Origin: Chryseobacterium sp. Tr-659
GTDB taxonomy: Bacteria; Bacteroidota; Bacteroidia; Flavobacteriales; Weeksellaceae
Assembly: GCF_011752975.1 (NCBI RefSeq)
Contig: NZ_VWWP01000001.1
Span: 620,001-684,000 of the forward strand
Reading direction: 5' to 3'
DNA length: 64,000 bases
The notes beneath the pieces were generated by a model. It worked only from the letters and a program-made list of their open reading frames with translations. It did no database searches and had not been told where the DNA came from. Each line of letters opens with the position of its first letter. The first letter of the stretch is position 1. Below are positions 17,414-27,700 of this stretch, one piece after another. A program made the translations under genes and the position numbers.

Positions 17414-17842
17414 CTATGAATTCTGTGCTAAAAACTTCTGATAGCTTTCTTCATTTTCAAAATAAGCCACTTCTCCTTCATCACTGATCATCACAATATA
17501 AGCATCAGCTTTATCAACGGTCTTTCCACTGAACGGATCAATAGCTTCTCTTGAACTTTTATCTTTAGGAATACGTTCCACACACATTTCACAGCAGCCG
17601 TAATACATTTTGCCATTATGCGGAACTTCTATCTGTTTTTTGCCCATATAGGCGTTGTTGACCATACAAACCATTTCATTAGGAACCTTTTCTCCTTTGG
17701 TATATTTTCCCGGCGATACCGGCTGTATCTTTTGAGTTTTTGCAGGTTCTGTATTTTTTGTTTCAGATTTTTCCTTAGTACATGCAGTTAAAACAGCAGC
17801 GCTAAAAATGATCATGAATGTGTTTCTGATTAATGTTGTCAT
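17414..17842 (-). CDS. Cysteine-rich lipoprotein, TRASH/YHS-like putative metal binder
   Basis: The 142-residue product has a lipoprotein signal ending LTAC (C21). A compact metal-site-like region follows: CMVNNAYMGKKQ (C59), then MYYGCCEMCVERI (C83, C84 and C87). The spacing resembles TRASH/YHS metal-binding knuckles used in copper and mercury handling. A C-terminal segment (EGEVAYFENEESYQKFL) also resembles NosL/YHS-type endings. It is the last gene of an RND efflux operon, 8 bp after the adaptor. A periplasmic metal chaperone or sensor is the likely role. The metal is not determined. Confidence 0.75.
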   Translation of the reverse strand: MTTLIRNTFMIIFSAAVLTACTKEKSETKNTEPAKTQKIQPVSPGKYTKGEKVPNEMVCMVNNAYMGKKQIEVPHNGKMYYGCCEMCVERIPKDKSSREAIDPFSGKTVDKADAYIVMISDEGEVAYFENEESYQKFLAQNS

Positions 17843-17850
17843 TGTTGATA

Positions 17851-18933
17851 TTATTTAATTAAACTTCCCTCTAGAATTTCTTCACTTCCTTTCTTCAAAA
17901 TCTGATCTCCTTCCGACAAGTCGCCGAAAATTTCGATAGAATCATTCAGAACTCTTCCTTTTTTAACAGGGATAAATCTTGCTTTTCCATTTTCTTTTTT
18001 AATCACATAAATTCCCATATTACTTTCCACCAGGGATGATCTTGGAATGAAAAATGTTGCTTCACTATTTTGGAGCGGAATGCTGGACTCTGCAATCATA
18101 AAAGATTTTAATTCTCTGGAATGATTAATAAAATCAGCTTCTATTTTCTCCGAACGAAGCTTAAGGTCTAAAGAACCGGATTTTCTGGATATTCTGGCTT
18201 TAAAGTTCTTTCCGGGAATGGCATTGATTCTGAACGCGATGGTATCCCCTACATTCAGATAAGCTACATTAGCCTCAGGAACAGATAGACTTAAACGAAG
18301 TTTTGAAGTATTCTGAATAACCATCAGCGGAGTTCCGCCCATAGGCCCTACATAAGCTCCCGGATCTACATTTCTTTCCGTAATCACACCACTGAAAGGT
18401 GCACGAATTACCAGATACCGGTTGATATCCTGAAGCTCACGGTAAGCAGATCTGGCTGCATTAAGCTGTGCTTCATCAGATAATTTGCGTGCTGTCATCT
18501 GATCCAGGGCATCTCTTGCAATGGCTCCCCGGGTTTCATTTGCTCTGTACATTCTTTCGTAACTGGATTTTGTGGAGGCATAAATAGCTTCCTGTGCCTG
18601 CCATTTGGCTTTAGCACTGGCTGCCTGAGATTGTATTTCAGGAGCTTCAAGGATCATAAGAACCTGGCCTGCACTCACATGAGAACCAATATCTACATTG
18701 ATTTTCTTGACGTAACTCTGCACTTTGGCAAATAAAGCCGTTTCCTGATCCGGAACCAGTTCTCCGGGAAGCTTCAGTTCTACTTTGGGATTGCTTTTTT
18801 TTATGGAAACAGTTTCCATATTGCTCATCATCATAGGCTTCATTTCCTTTTTAAGTTCCTCCTTTTCCTTTTTACAGGAAATTGGAATGATAAAAAGACC
18901 TAGAAGAGCGGCTGTATATAAAATGTTTTTCAT
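17851..18933 (-). CDS. RND efflux periplasmic adaptor (membrane fusion protein), lipoprotein
   Basis: The 360-residue protein has a lipobox (IPISC, C20), then a barrel-sandwich hybrid half (VDIGSHVSAGQVLMILEAPEI), a coiled-coil hairpin (about 100-165), the second lipoyl half (IRAPFSGVITERNVDPGAYV) and a beta-barrel domain. It should link the inner-membrane pump to TolC. It is 11 bp after the RND pump gene and 8 bp before the cysteine-rich lipoprotein gene. The text does not show the extra histidine or methionine-rich end found in some CusB/CzcB proteins, so substrate class relies on the neighbours. Confidence 0.92.
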   Translation of the reverse strand: MKNILYTAALLGLFIIPISCKKEKEELKKEMKPMMMSNMETVSIKKSNPKVELKLPGELVPDQETALFAKVQSYVKKINVDIGSHVSAGQVLMILEAPEIQSQAASAKAKWQAQEAIYASTKSSYERMYRANETRGAIARDALDQMTARKLSDEAQLNAARSAYRELQDINRYLVIRAPFSGVITERNVDPGAYVGPMGGTPLMVIQNTSKLRLSLSVPEANVAYLNVGDTIAFRINAIPGKNFKARISRKSGSLDLKLRSEKIEADFINHSRELKSFMIAESSIPLQNSEATFFIPRSSLVESNMGIYVIKKENGKARFIPVKKGRVLNDSIEIFGDLSEGDQILKKGSEEILEGSLIK

Positions 18934-18944
18934 TGACGTAAAAT

Positions 18945-21900
18945 TTATAGGTTGGAATTTGAATAATAGATGCTTTCTTCATCTTCAGGATCTAATGAAG
19001 GAGAAATAGTGCCGGCGCTATTTTGTATCCATCCGAAAACTAAAGGAAGGATAACCAATACGGAGAATGTGGAAAAAATAAGCCCTCCGATCACGGCACG
19101 CCCCAACGGAGATACCTGATCACCGCCTTCTCCAAAACCGATAGCCATTGGAAGCATTCCCGCAGCCATAGCAAGGGTGGTCATGATAATAGGACGGATA
19201 CGTAATCCGGCAGCTTCAATGGCCGCATGTAATGCATTACCTGTAGATTTTCTGATTGTTTCGGCATTACTGATCAATAAAACCGCATTGGCAATAGAAA
19301 CACCAACCGACATGATGAGTCCCATATAAGACTGAAGATTCAAGGTTGAACCCGTTATTTTCAGTAAAGCTAATGAGCCTACAATCACAAACGGTACCGT
19401 TGTTAAAATAACCAGTGATACCCGGAAAGACTGAAATGTAGCAGCAAGCATCAGAAAAATTACAGCTGCCGCAATAAGCAGCCCTGAAGACAGGCTGTAC
19501 ATCGTTTCATCCAGAACCGGAGACATCCCGGAAATTTCAATATTAATCCCTTTAGGAAGCTCACCTAAAGATTCAATTGCTTTCTTTACATCTTTTGTGG
19601 CCTGTTCCAGATCCGTTTTGTGAATATTTGCCGTAACGGTAGTATATCCCATGGTCCCCAGATTATAACTCTCACCAAGTTCTTTTGAAGAAGTAATGGA
19701 AGCTACATCACCCAAAACAGGCCTGTCAGAATTTTTAGACAACGGAATACTTGCCAGCTCTTCCTTACTGTTCAGAATATTTTGAGGAGTTTGTACCTGT
19801 ACATCATATGCAATCCCCATCATTCCGCCTACCCAGAAGTTTTTATTCGTATAACGCGTGGAAGCTGTAGCTGTCACTAGTGACTTGGCAATATCCTGTA
19901 CATCCAGTCCCAGCTGTGCTGCTTTTACCCGGTCAATATTGATCTGTAAAGCAGGATAGCTCATAGATTGCGGAATTTGCTGATCACGCATGTATTCGAT
20001 TTCTTTCAGCTTGGTTAAAAGCTTTTCTGCATACATACGGTTCATTTTTTTCATCATTCCTGAGATACGTATTTCAACAGGATTATTAGCTCCCTGACTC
20101 AGAATCTTTTCTGTAAGTTCTATGGGTTCAAAAGAGATCTGAAGATCAGGCATTTTTTCCTTGTAATAGGTTCGCAGCTCATCTTTCAATTCATCAGAAT
20201 TACCTTTAAATTCTTTTAATGCAACCTGCATTAAAGCTTCATGCGGTCCAGCATTATATAAATAAATGGGGCTTACTGCAAATGTAGAAGGATGCTGGCC
20301 GATGAAGACTGAAGAAATAGCGATATTATCTTTTCCCACTTTATCTTTAAGATGCTCAAGAAATTTTTTAACCTTTATTTCTGTGACTTCAATACGGGTT
20401 CCTTCTGCTGCTTTAATACGAACCTGGAACTGGCGGGAATTCACAGAAGGAAGCACATCTTTCCCCGTGATTTGATAAAGCCCTGCTCCGATACACAGAA
20501 CAGCTGCTAAACTCAAACTTACAACCGTTTTTTTTCTTTTCATCAATGATGATAAAAATGCAGTGAAACGGTCACGAAAGCGAGTAAACCAGTTTGGTTT
20601 ATGGTTTTCACAGGTTTTCGGATCATGCTTCATCATCCAGTTAGCCATTACCGGAACGAAGGTCTGTGATAAGACAAATGAAACGATCATAGAAAATCCT
20701 ATTGCCATAGCTAAAGGCATAAACAGAGATCCGGGAATACCGCTCATCATCAATGCCGGAGCAAATACAGCAAGAATACAAAGCATGATCAGTAGTTTTG
20801 GAAACGCAATTTCCTTACAGGCATCCCAGATCGCCTGAGCTTTTGTTTTTCCCATAGCGAAGTGCTGATGGATATTTTCAATGGTCACCGTACTTTCATC
20901 TACAAGAATTCCGATAGCCAGAGCTAATCCGGATAAAGACATAATATTAATGGACTGTCCGAATAATTTCAGAAACAAGACTCCGGAAATAATAGATATC
21001 GGAATGGTCATAATCACAATAAGAGCTGCCCGGCGGTCATTAAGGAAAAGCATTACCATAAGTCCGGTAAGCAAAGCTCCCAATATTCCTTCAACAGCCA
21101 GACTTTTTAATGCATTTGAAATATAAACGGATTGATCAAATTCATAAGAGATTTGTACATCATCTGGCATATTCCGTTGGATTTTCGGTATCGATTCTTT
21201 CAGCTTGTTTACGACTTTCAGTGTAGAAGCATTACTTGCTTTGGCAATATTGATATATACAGACCGTTTTCCGTCTATAAGAGCATAACCTGTGGTGATA
21301 TCGGCGCCATCTTTTACCGTTGCTACATCCCGGATGTAAACATTATCAGCTGTTCCTTTGAAAAGCGGAATATCTCCAAGTTCCTCTACTTTCTTTACCG
21401 TATTGTTGGTGGGAGTAAGATAGTTGGTTTCCCCAATATAAACGTTTCCGGATGGAGAAGTGATATTGTTACGACTTATTGCTTCCACTATCTGCTCCGG
21501 AGATAGATGATGAGCACGGAGTTTAAGTGGATCTACATTAATTTCTATCGTACGCGGGCTTCCTCCGAAAGGGGGAGCTGTGGTGAGCCCCGGAATAGCG
21601 ATCAGAAAAGGACGCGCATTGAAATTCGCAATATCCTGAAGTTCATTATTGGTTTTTGTATTGCTTCGGAAAACCAATTGTCCTACAGGCTGTGAAGAAG
21701 AGTCGAAGCGGATAATAAACGGAGGGGGTGCACCGGGTGGAAGAAATACCTGTGAACGGGTAGAAAGAGCATTGATCTGTGCAATAGCTTCTCCCATATT
21801 GGTTCCTTCATAAAAATTAACCTTCATCAGGGTAAGTCCCTGGGTATTTTTAGATTCAATACTTTTGATCCCATTGGTGAACAGAAGCATGTTTACGTAC

Positions 21901-22097
21901 ATTTTTGTAAAATATCCTTCCATTTGCTGTGGAGTATACCCGTTGAATGAATGGGCTACATAAACCACCGGAAGATTCATTTCCGGAAGAATATCTACTT
22001 TGACCTCTTTGGCTGCTTTGATTCCGAAAAACAACAGCCCCAATACCAATACCATTACAGATATCGGCCTGCGTAATGCAAACTTTATAAGATTCAT
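18945..22097 (-). CDS. RND-family efflux pump permease
   Basis: I choose ATG 22097 (1050 residues, MNLIKFALRRPISVMVL). The longer frame would read back through the end of the TolC gene. The protein has the duplicated RND layout: TM1, a large periplasmic loop, TM2-6, then TM7, a second loop and TM8-12. The TM4 motif reads GILVDESTVTIEN, with Asp-Glu where AcrB has Asp-Asp. The TM10 motif reads VGVSIANAVLLI, without the AcrB lysine. This pattern departs from drug-type pumps. Neighbouring HYC_CC_PP and cysteine-rich lipoprotein genes suggest heavy-metal export, but drug export cannot be excluded. Confidence 0.9.
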   Translation of the reverse strand: MNLIKFALRRPISVMVLVLGLLFFGIKAAKEVKVDILPEMNLPVVYVAHSFNGYTPQQMEGYFTKMYVNMLLFTNGIKSIESKNTQGLTLMKVNFYEGTNMGEAIAQINALSTRSQVFLPPGAPPPFIIRFDSSSQPVGQLVFRSNTKTNNELQDIANFNARPFLIAIPGLTTAPPFGGSPRTIEINVDPLKLRAHHLSPEQIVEAISRNNITSPSGNVYIGETNYLTPTNNTVKKVEELGDIPLFKGTADNVYIRDVATVKDGADITTGYALIDGKRSVYINIAKASNASTLKVVNKLKESIPKIQRNMPDDVQISYEFDQSVYISNALKSLAVEGILGALLTGLMVMLFLNDRRAALIVIMTIPISIISGVLFLKLFGQSINIMSLSGLALAIGILVDESTVTIENIHQHFAMGKTKAQAIWDACKEIAFPKLLIMLCILAVFAPALMMSGIPGSLFMPLAMAIGFSMIVSFVLSQTFVPVMANWMMKHDPKTCENHKPNWFTRFRDRFTAFLSSLMKRKKTVVSLSLAAVLCIGAGLYQITGKDVLPSVNSRQFQVRIKAAEGTRIEVTEIKVKKFLEHLKDKVGKDNIAISSVFIGQHPSTFAVSPIYLYNAGPHEALMQVALKEFKGNSDELKDELRTYYKEKMPDLQISFEPIELTEKILSQGANNPVEIRISGMMKKMNRMYAEKLLTKLKEIEYMRDQQIPQSMSYPALQINIDRVKAAQLGLDVQDIAKSLVTATASTRYTNKNFWVGGMMGIAYDVQVQTPQNILNSKEELASIPLSKNSDRPVLGDVASITSSKELGESYNLGTMGYTTVTANIHKTDLEQATKDVKKAIESLGELPKGINIEISGMSPVLDETMYSLSSGLLIAAAVIFLMLAATFQSFRVSLVILTTVPFVIVGSLALLKITGSTLNLQSYMGLIMSVGVSIANAVLLISNAETIRKSTGNALHAAIEAAGLRIRPIIMTTLAMAAGMLPMAIGFGEGGDQVSPLGRAVIGGLIFSTFSVLVILPLVFGWIQNSAGTISPSLDPEDEESIYYSNSNL

Positions 22098-22111
22098 GTT
22101 TAAATTTTTAG

Positions 22112-23497
22112 TTAATGGGCAACTGCTTTTGTAATCACGGAAATATCTCCTTTCGAGGCGGCGATAAGAACTACAGCCTGCCATGAATTATTTTGCGCGA
22201 TTTCATAATTGATTTCGGCACGGTTTAAAGCATACAGAGCCTGGGTGAAATCTACAATGGTGGTTAATCCGTTTTCATACAGTGCTTTTTGTTGTTGAAA
22301 GGCTTCGGTGGCTGCTTCCATTTGAATTTTGGATTCTGTAACCTTGATTAGAGCATTTTTATATTTCAATTCAGAAAGACTTTGCTGATTATAAAGTTCC
22401 TGCTGAAGCTGTTGATAATCAAAATCCAGTGCCTTTGTCAGTAGCTTTTGTTCATTGACTCTGGAGTTGCTTCTATAAAAATCTGTTAAGTTCCAGCTAA
22501 GGTTAAATCCCATAATATAGTTCATTCTGTCTACACCAACTCCTTTTAAATAAGATGGTGAAAAAGCAGAATTGTCCTGAACATAATTCCATCCGAAACC
22601 AGATCCGCGTCCCTGAAATACTCCAAAAAGAGAAAGCGAAGGCAGTCCTGTTGTATGTAAATAAGCTTCCTGCTTTTTACTTTTATTAATTTTCTGAGCG
22701 ATGAAAAGAGTACTGGGATGGTTCTCAAGAGTTGAGGTCTCCGAAATTAAAATGGGTATATTTTTACTGAAATAATGATCAGGCTCATAACGGGTAAAGT
22801 TCTCTGCCAAAAGATCAGACAGGTTTTTATTGTATTCCAGGACATGGTCATTAGCATTAATAATTGCGGTTTGTGCGCTGGACATTTCTGCTTTTGCCAG
22901 AGAAGCATCTACTTCGGGAATAAGCCCGCTGTTAGCTCTGGCCTGGGCAATGGTGTAAATGACTTTCGAACGTTTATGGTTTTCGTGTTGTACATTTTCA
23001 AGACGCTGGCTGACCAGAAGATTAAAATAAGCTGCCGCGGTTTTTATCTGATGCTGAAAGATTTCCTGGTTCAGATCTGCTTTCTGAATTTCCGTATCGG
23101 CAGTCTCTATGCTTTCTTTGGTTTTAAGTTTTCCGAAAGTATATACATTCCAGTTGATATTGGTTAAATATAGGCTCCCAAATGCAGCATTCCAGTTCTG
23201 TTCTGCCAAAGGCATGGAAGTAGAAGCTACGCCAAGTCCGCCCTGGCTGTACATAGGACCATTTTGGGCATTGATGGTTCCGAAACTTTGCTGAGCCATT
23301 ATCGTAACTTCCGGAAGATAATAAGTTTTATGAAGCTTAAGCCTTTCGTTGGAAGCCTGTATATGGAGCTCTTTCTTTTTGATGGACTGATAATTTTTTT
23401 CTGCCCTGAGAAGTACGTCTTCTAAACCTGTATACTGGGCAAAAGACAGGGCAGGGCAGCTCAGCCATAAGATGAGCGCTCTGAATGATAAATTCAT
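22112..23497 (-). CDS. TolC-family outer-membrane efflux channel
   Basis: The 461-residue protein has a signal peptide (MNLSFRALILWLSCPALSFAQ) and two OEP repeats of long coiled-coil helices and beta strands, as in TolC/CusC. Typical text is LNRAEINYEIAQNNSWQAVV near the end. It supplies the outer-membrane exit duct for the RND pump encoded 14 bp downstream, and it is the second gene in the operon. Confidence 0.9.
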   Translation of the reverse strand: MNLSFRALILWLSCPALSFAQYTGLEDVLLRAEKNYQSIKKKELHIQASNERLKLHKTYYLPEVTIMAQQSFGTINAQNGPMYSQGGLGVASTSMPLAEQNWNAAFGSLYLTNINWNVYTFGKLKTKESIETADTEIQKADLNQEIFQHQIKTAAAYFNLLVSQRLENVQHENHKRSKVIYTIAQARANSGLIPEVDASLAKAEMSSAQTAIINANDHVLEYNKNLSDLLAENFTRYEPDHYFSKNIPILISETSTLENHPSTLFIAQKINKSKKQEAYLHTTGLPSLSLFGVFQGRGSGFGWNYVQDNSAFSPSYLKGVGVDRMNYIMGFNLSWNLTDFYRSNSRVNEQKLLTKALDFDYQQLQQELYNQQSLSELKYKNALIKVTESKIQMEAATEAFQQQKALYENGLTTIVDFTQALYALNRAEINYEIAQNNSWQAVVLIAASKGDISVITKAVAH

Positions 23498-23567
23498 AGA
23501 AAAATATTTAGAATTAAAATTGAAAAATAGTCGTCCCTATTGGGATCAAAGTATGATTCAATGAATT

Positions 23568-23975
23568 CTAAATTCTATAAACGCAATGAAGAATGAAAAG
23601 GGAAGGGTAGTTGAGATGGTATTTTGAAGGATCAAAATAAAAAGTGTTTTTTTCAGGTTCGATAGCTGGTGCTGTATCAAATACAGTCCCTAAATTATAA
23701 TAAGGAATAGAAGCTGAAAGGAACTTAACCGGAGAATTCTTGTAAGAATGAGGAAGATTATCCTCTTTGCAGATCTTTTTTACTTCCAGTTTACAGCAGC
23801 CGTTATGATTTTTTTGTTTATTCGCTTTACACTTTGGGCAGTCCAGCTCAGAGAGCTTTTTCAGACCTACATGAATTTCACTTGAATTTCCTTTACATAT
23901 GTGTCTGCTGGTTGTAAACCCGGAGGAAACCACAATGTACAGAAGTATAAACAATATGTGAAAAACTCTTTTCAT
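23568..23975 (-). CDS. HYC_CC_PP-family small exported protein
   Basis: I choose ATG 23975 (135 residues), which opens with a signal-like helix (MKRVFHILFILLYIVVSSGF). The earlier codon adds only charged residues. Conserved-looking cysteines occur as RHICKG, LDCPKCKANK and NGCCKLEVKKIC. This matches the small HYC_CC_PP family of Bacteroidota, which I recall as often encoded beside metal-efflux genes. The cysteine spacing suggests periplasmic metal binding. It is the first gene of the RND operon, 70 bp before tolC. Confidence 0.75.
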   Translation of the reverse strand: MKRVFHILFILLYIVVSSGFTTSRHICKGNSSEIHVGLKKLSELDCPKCKANKQKNHNGCCKLEVKKICKEDNLPHSYKNSPVKFLSASIPYYNLGTVFDTAPAIEPEKNTFYFDPSKYHLNYPSLFILHCVYRI

Positions 23976-24141
23976 TTCGCGGGATAAAATTAGAACGAAT
24001 ATCATCCGCGATGTTATAGAATTATGGTAGAAGTTTATACTTTAAGGGAAAATTGGTGATTGGTGAAATTAATTTAATATCACAATGATTCTGTGTTGTT
24101 CAAAAATGTCAAGTGCTCTGCCGAATATATTTTTCAAAGCT

Positions 24142-24534
24142 TTATTGTTTAATTACTTTATTTTCAACTCCGGTCGCTGAGGTGTCTGGTTTTCCGGTTT
24201 TGGTTCCTGCAGTTTTATAGAAAACGGTGTTGTCTCCTCCTTCCAGAATGACTTTATCCACTTTGTCAATATATACTTTATTGCCGGTTCCGGAAATAGA
24301 AATCTGTTTTGCGCTTCCCTTGATCATTACTTTGTTATCCGCGCCGTTAACCTCAACAATTCCTCCATTAAGTGTATAATTGAGTTTATGCCCTACACCT
24401 TCTACTTTTACACTTTTATTGTTGTCTGATTGCTCTACTCCGTTGGCAGATTCAGTTTTTCTTGATTGGGAAAAAGCAGTTCCGGTTCCCATTAATAAAA
24501 GAATGAAAATTCCTGCAGTTTTAATATTTTTCAT
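24142..24534 (-). CDS. DUF3060-like exported protein
   Basis: The 130-residue protein has a signal peptide (MKNIKTAGIFILLLMGTGTAFSQ). Short right-handed beta repeats follow (GVGHKLNYTLNGGIVEVNGADNKV, GTGNKVYIDKV, GGDNTVFYK), the pattern of the DUF3060 family. This would fold as a small beta helix or beta roll in the periplasm. No function is known. The gene stands alone between the RND operon and the T9SS protein gene. Confidence 0.75.
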   Translation of the reverse strand: MKNIKTAGIFILLLMGTGTAFSQSRKTESANGVEQSDNNKSVKVEGVGHKLNYTLNGGIVEVNGADNKVMIKGSAKQISISGTGNKVYIDKVDKVILEGGDNTVFYKTAGTKTGKPDTSATGVENKVIKQ

Positions 24535-24680
24535 TTTAAATTTTGTTTTTTGGTGGAGATAAATATAAGTATAAAATGATACTTGTTGATGGTTTGAAAG
24601 TTAAATCATTCTTAAAACCTTTTCTGCTCAATGAAAGATTAATTTCACGATGAGAATTAAGAGCGTTACAGAATCAATAA

Positions 24681-24704
24681 ACAAAAAGCCCCATTTGGGG
24701 CTTT
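24681..24704 (-). terminator. Terminator of the T9SS choice-of-anchor I gene
   Basis: AAAGCCCC (24685-24692) pairs perfectly with GGGGCTTT (24697-24704), followed on the minus strand by T5, 26 bp after the stop. Confidence 0.85.
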
Positions 24705-24729
24705 AATAAGTAGTAAAATATAATCTTAA

Positions 24730-27700
24730 TTACTTTACAATAACTCTCTTCAGATGGCCTTCCGAAGTTTTTACAAGATAAACTCCCGCAGATAAGTTAG
24801 AAGTGTTTATCGTTAAAGCATTCTTTTCTTTTCCAATTAATTTTCCGGACATATCGTACAATTCATAATCCTGCTTTCTGTTGAAGTATAATGTATTTCC
24901 TTTGCTGACAGGATTCGGGAATATATTGAAAGTTGTCTGTTCAGGCTTTATTTCACCGGTTCCCAGCGTAGGAGGCATAGCTACTTCGTACATTGATAAG
25001 GTTCCGCTGATCTCATTCGCGATAATCACATATCCTTTGTTGGTTGTTGTATTCTCAGGAGCGATGTAGATAATTCCTTCCGGACCGTTGTCTCCGCCAT
25101 AGGCTGAGGTAGAACGTGAATGTTTATAATCCGTGAAGGTAGGATTGTTAGGATCGGAAATATTATATACCATAACCCCTCCGGTTCTTTCCAGAGTAAT
25201 GAATGCATAAGTTTGCCCGTTGATATTTCCTAATGCTACTCCTTCCGGTTCAGGACCTTTTGCGCGGCTTCTGTTCTTAATAGCATTAGATTCATTATCA
25301 GCATTAAAAATTAGCGGATGATTAGCTGCGATATACCTTTCGAACTGATCACCACTATCATAAACAATTTGTTTGGTATCTGCATTGAAGATGGAGAATG
25401 AACGAGCTCCCAAAGCAGCCATTTCTTCAAATTCTGGATCTCCGTCCGTATTTCCGGTTGCAGAAGACACTCTGAATCTTCCCAGGTTGTATGATGCTTT
25501 TAATATCGATGAATGAGGGAAAATAGCAGGATCAAGAATATAATTACTGGCTCCTACAGTTGTTCTCTCGCTATATCCGGAAAGATCTTTCTCGTCACCT
25601 TCGTTGGCTGTTACAATATACTGAGTTCCGCCAACTTTATAGTTCTGTACGGCATCCGGAACATAATAGGCTTTTACCGGCCAATTGGCAATCAGCACTT
25701 CTCCGTTATTATCTGATGCATCAAAGCCGTTTCCAGGAAGACTCATGTCTTTTTTACCTAATCCCCAGATTCCTGTAATAGTTTTGGTGGTAAGATTCAC
25801 CTCAGCAATTGCATTATTTTCCTGAAGAGTTACCCATGCTTTCTGGCTGTCAGCACTAATGGTCACATATTCAGGTTCCAGATCCTGAGAAAGAGTATTG
25901 TTGGTTCTTACTTTTCTTAATCCTGTTGCAGTTAATGTTGCAAGCTGAGAATCAAAATTATTGAAATTAAGAGTAGTTACATTGCTTTGCGCAAGATTTC
26001 CGATACCTCCCGAAATATCGATGATGCTGATTGTTCCTTCAGGATCTACCGTGTACGCATCATTCGGTTCACCTTCATTGGCTGTAACTACTTTTGTTCC
26101 GTCAGGGGTGAAGGTTATCATATCCGGTAAAGCTCCTACAGTTACCTGTTTCAGAAAATTACCATTGATGTCAAAGAATACTACGGAACCATTTAACTGA
26201 GGATTGGTATTCGGAGATGCTGCGGCGATGATTCCATTTTTAACAGCAATACTTGTGATGCCGCCGTAAGGAGCCATATCCACAGTTTTGATCACTGTTG
26301 GAGTAGTGGGATTACTGAAATTAATAATATCAAAAACATCCGTAATGGAGCTGATGGTAAATAAACGCTGTGTTGCGGGATCGTGCACTACGATTTCCGT
26401 AGAGCTGTTATTGTTTCCTGAAGGATCAAAGCTGCCGATATAATTTAACTGAATCTGGTTGGAAGGAACAGGAGCCGGTTTATCATTATCAACAATATAA
26501 ACCGTCGCAGAATTATCTCCTGAAATAGTAGCTCCGCTTGGGTTTTCAAGGCTTACTACAAAATATTCAGCCTGTTGTTCCTCCAGAGTATCATCAATGA
26601 TGGGAATATTAACTGTGTAACTTGTTGAAGAAGGCGTAATATTGATGGTCTGATTGGTTAGTGTAAAATCATTACTGTCTGCCGTACTGAACGGAGCTGG
26701 TTTTACCACCAGATTAACAGTTGCTGCAGAAGGATTGGAAACATTGATTTTGAAGGCAAGATTCCCTGCATTTTCATTCACTTTGATGAAATTTTTCTCC
26801 AGAGAAATAGTTGTTCCGGAAGTAGTGAAAGTGGTAGAAGTTACTGCTGTCACACCATTATCACTGAAATCTTCCACCATATTCGGTTTAAGGGCAACAT
26901 AATAGGTTTGCCCCGGTGCTAAAGAAGCAGTAGGAATAACAGTAATAGTATTGTTACTGAAAGTAGTAGTAAAGGGAACCTGAGCACCTGTAGAATTTCC
27001 CAGACGGAATTCTATAAGATTTTGTGCATTAGAATCGTTGATCGCAGAATTATCTGTTAATCTTACATTTTCATTGAAAGAAACAGTAGGCTTTACTGTG
27101 GTTGAGGCATTGTTTGTATTATTTGCAGGAAGATAGGTAACAGTAGGAGGAGTGGTATCTACGTTGCCGGCAGGAGCAGCATCTACCGTAAAGTTATCGA
27201 AACGGTTATTTCCTCCGGTACCACCTCCGGCTGCAGAGAATTCAACTTTTAATTTAAAATTGGGATTATTGGAAGCTCCCTGAATGGCTGAAAAATCAAA
27301 GGTTACCAGCTGTGGATTAGCATCCTGAGGAGATACGGTCTGATACTGTATAAAGGTAGTTCCGTCCGTAGAATAAGACCAGGTCTGTGTTCCTGCTCCC
27401 TGTGCGGATCTTCTTGTGGTAAATTTAACGATGACATTATTGTAGCCTGTTGTGGGAAGATTAAACTGTAATGCACCTCCAATCGGATTGTTGAATCTCA
27501 GGTGAGTTCCGGATGGATCACCGTTTCTGGCATTTAGATTATCAACATTAAAGTTTTGTCCCGTACCGTTTGCAAAATCTATCACACTGGGACCGCCGGC
27601 GATGGCAGCAAGTGAGCCGTTCACCATAGTAGAAGAGGGAGTGGTGACAGAATTTGCGGAGGTATTATCGTTAAAATTCCAGTAATGAATGAGTGTCTGT

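Noticed and set aside
21132..21506. 124-codon plus-strand frame inside the RND pump gene
   Set aside because: Antisense to a clear RND permease and without domain features.
18945..24005. Considered as a multidrug efflux operon of the AcrAB-TolC type
   Set aside because: Not fully excluded, but the flanking cysteine-rich proteins and the changed TM4/TM10 residues favour metal export.
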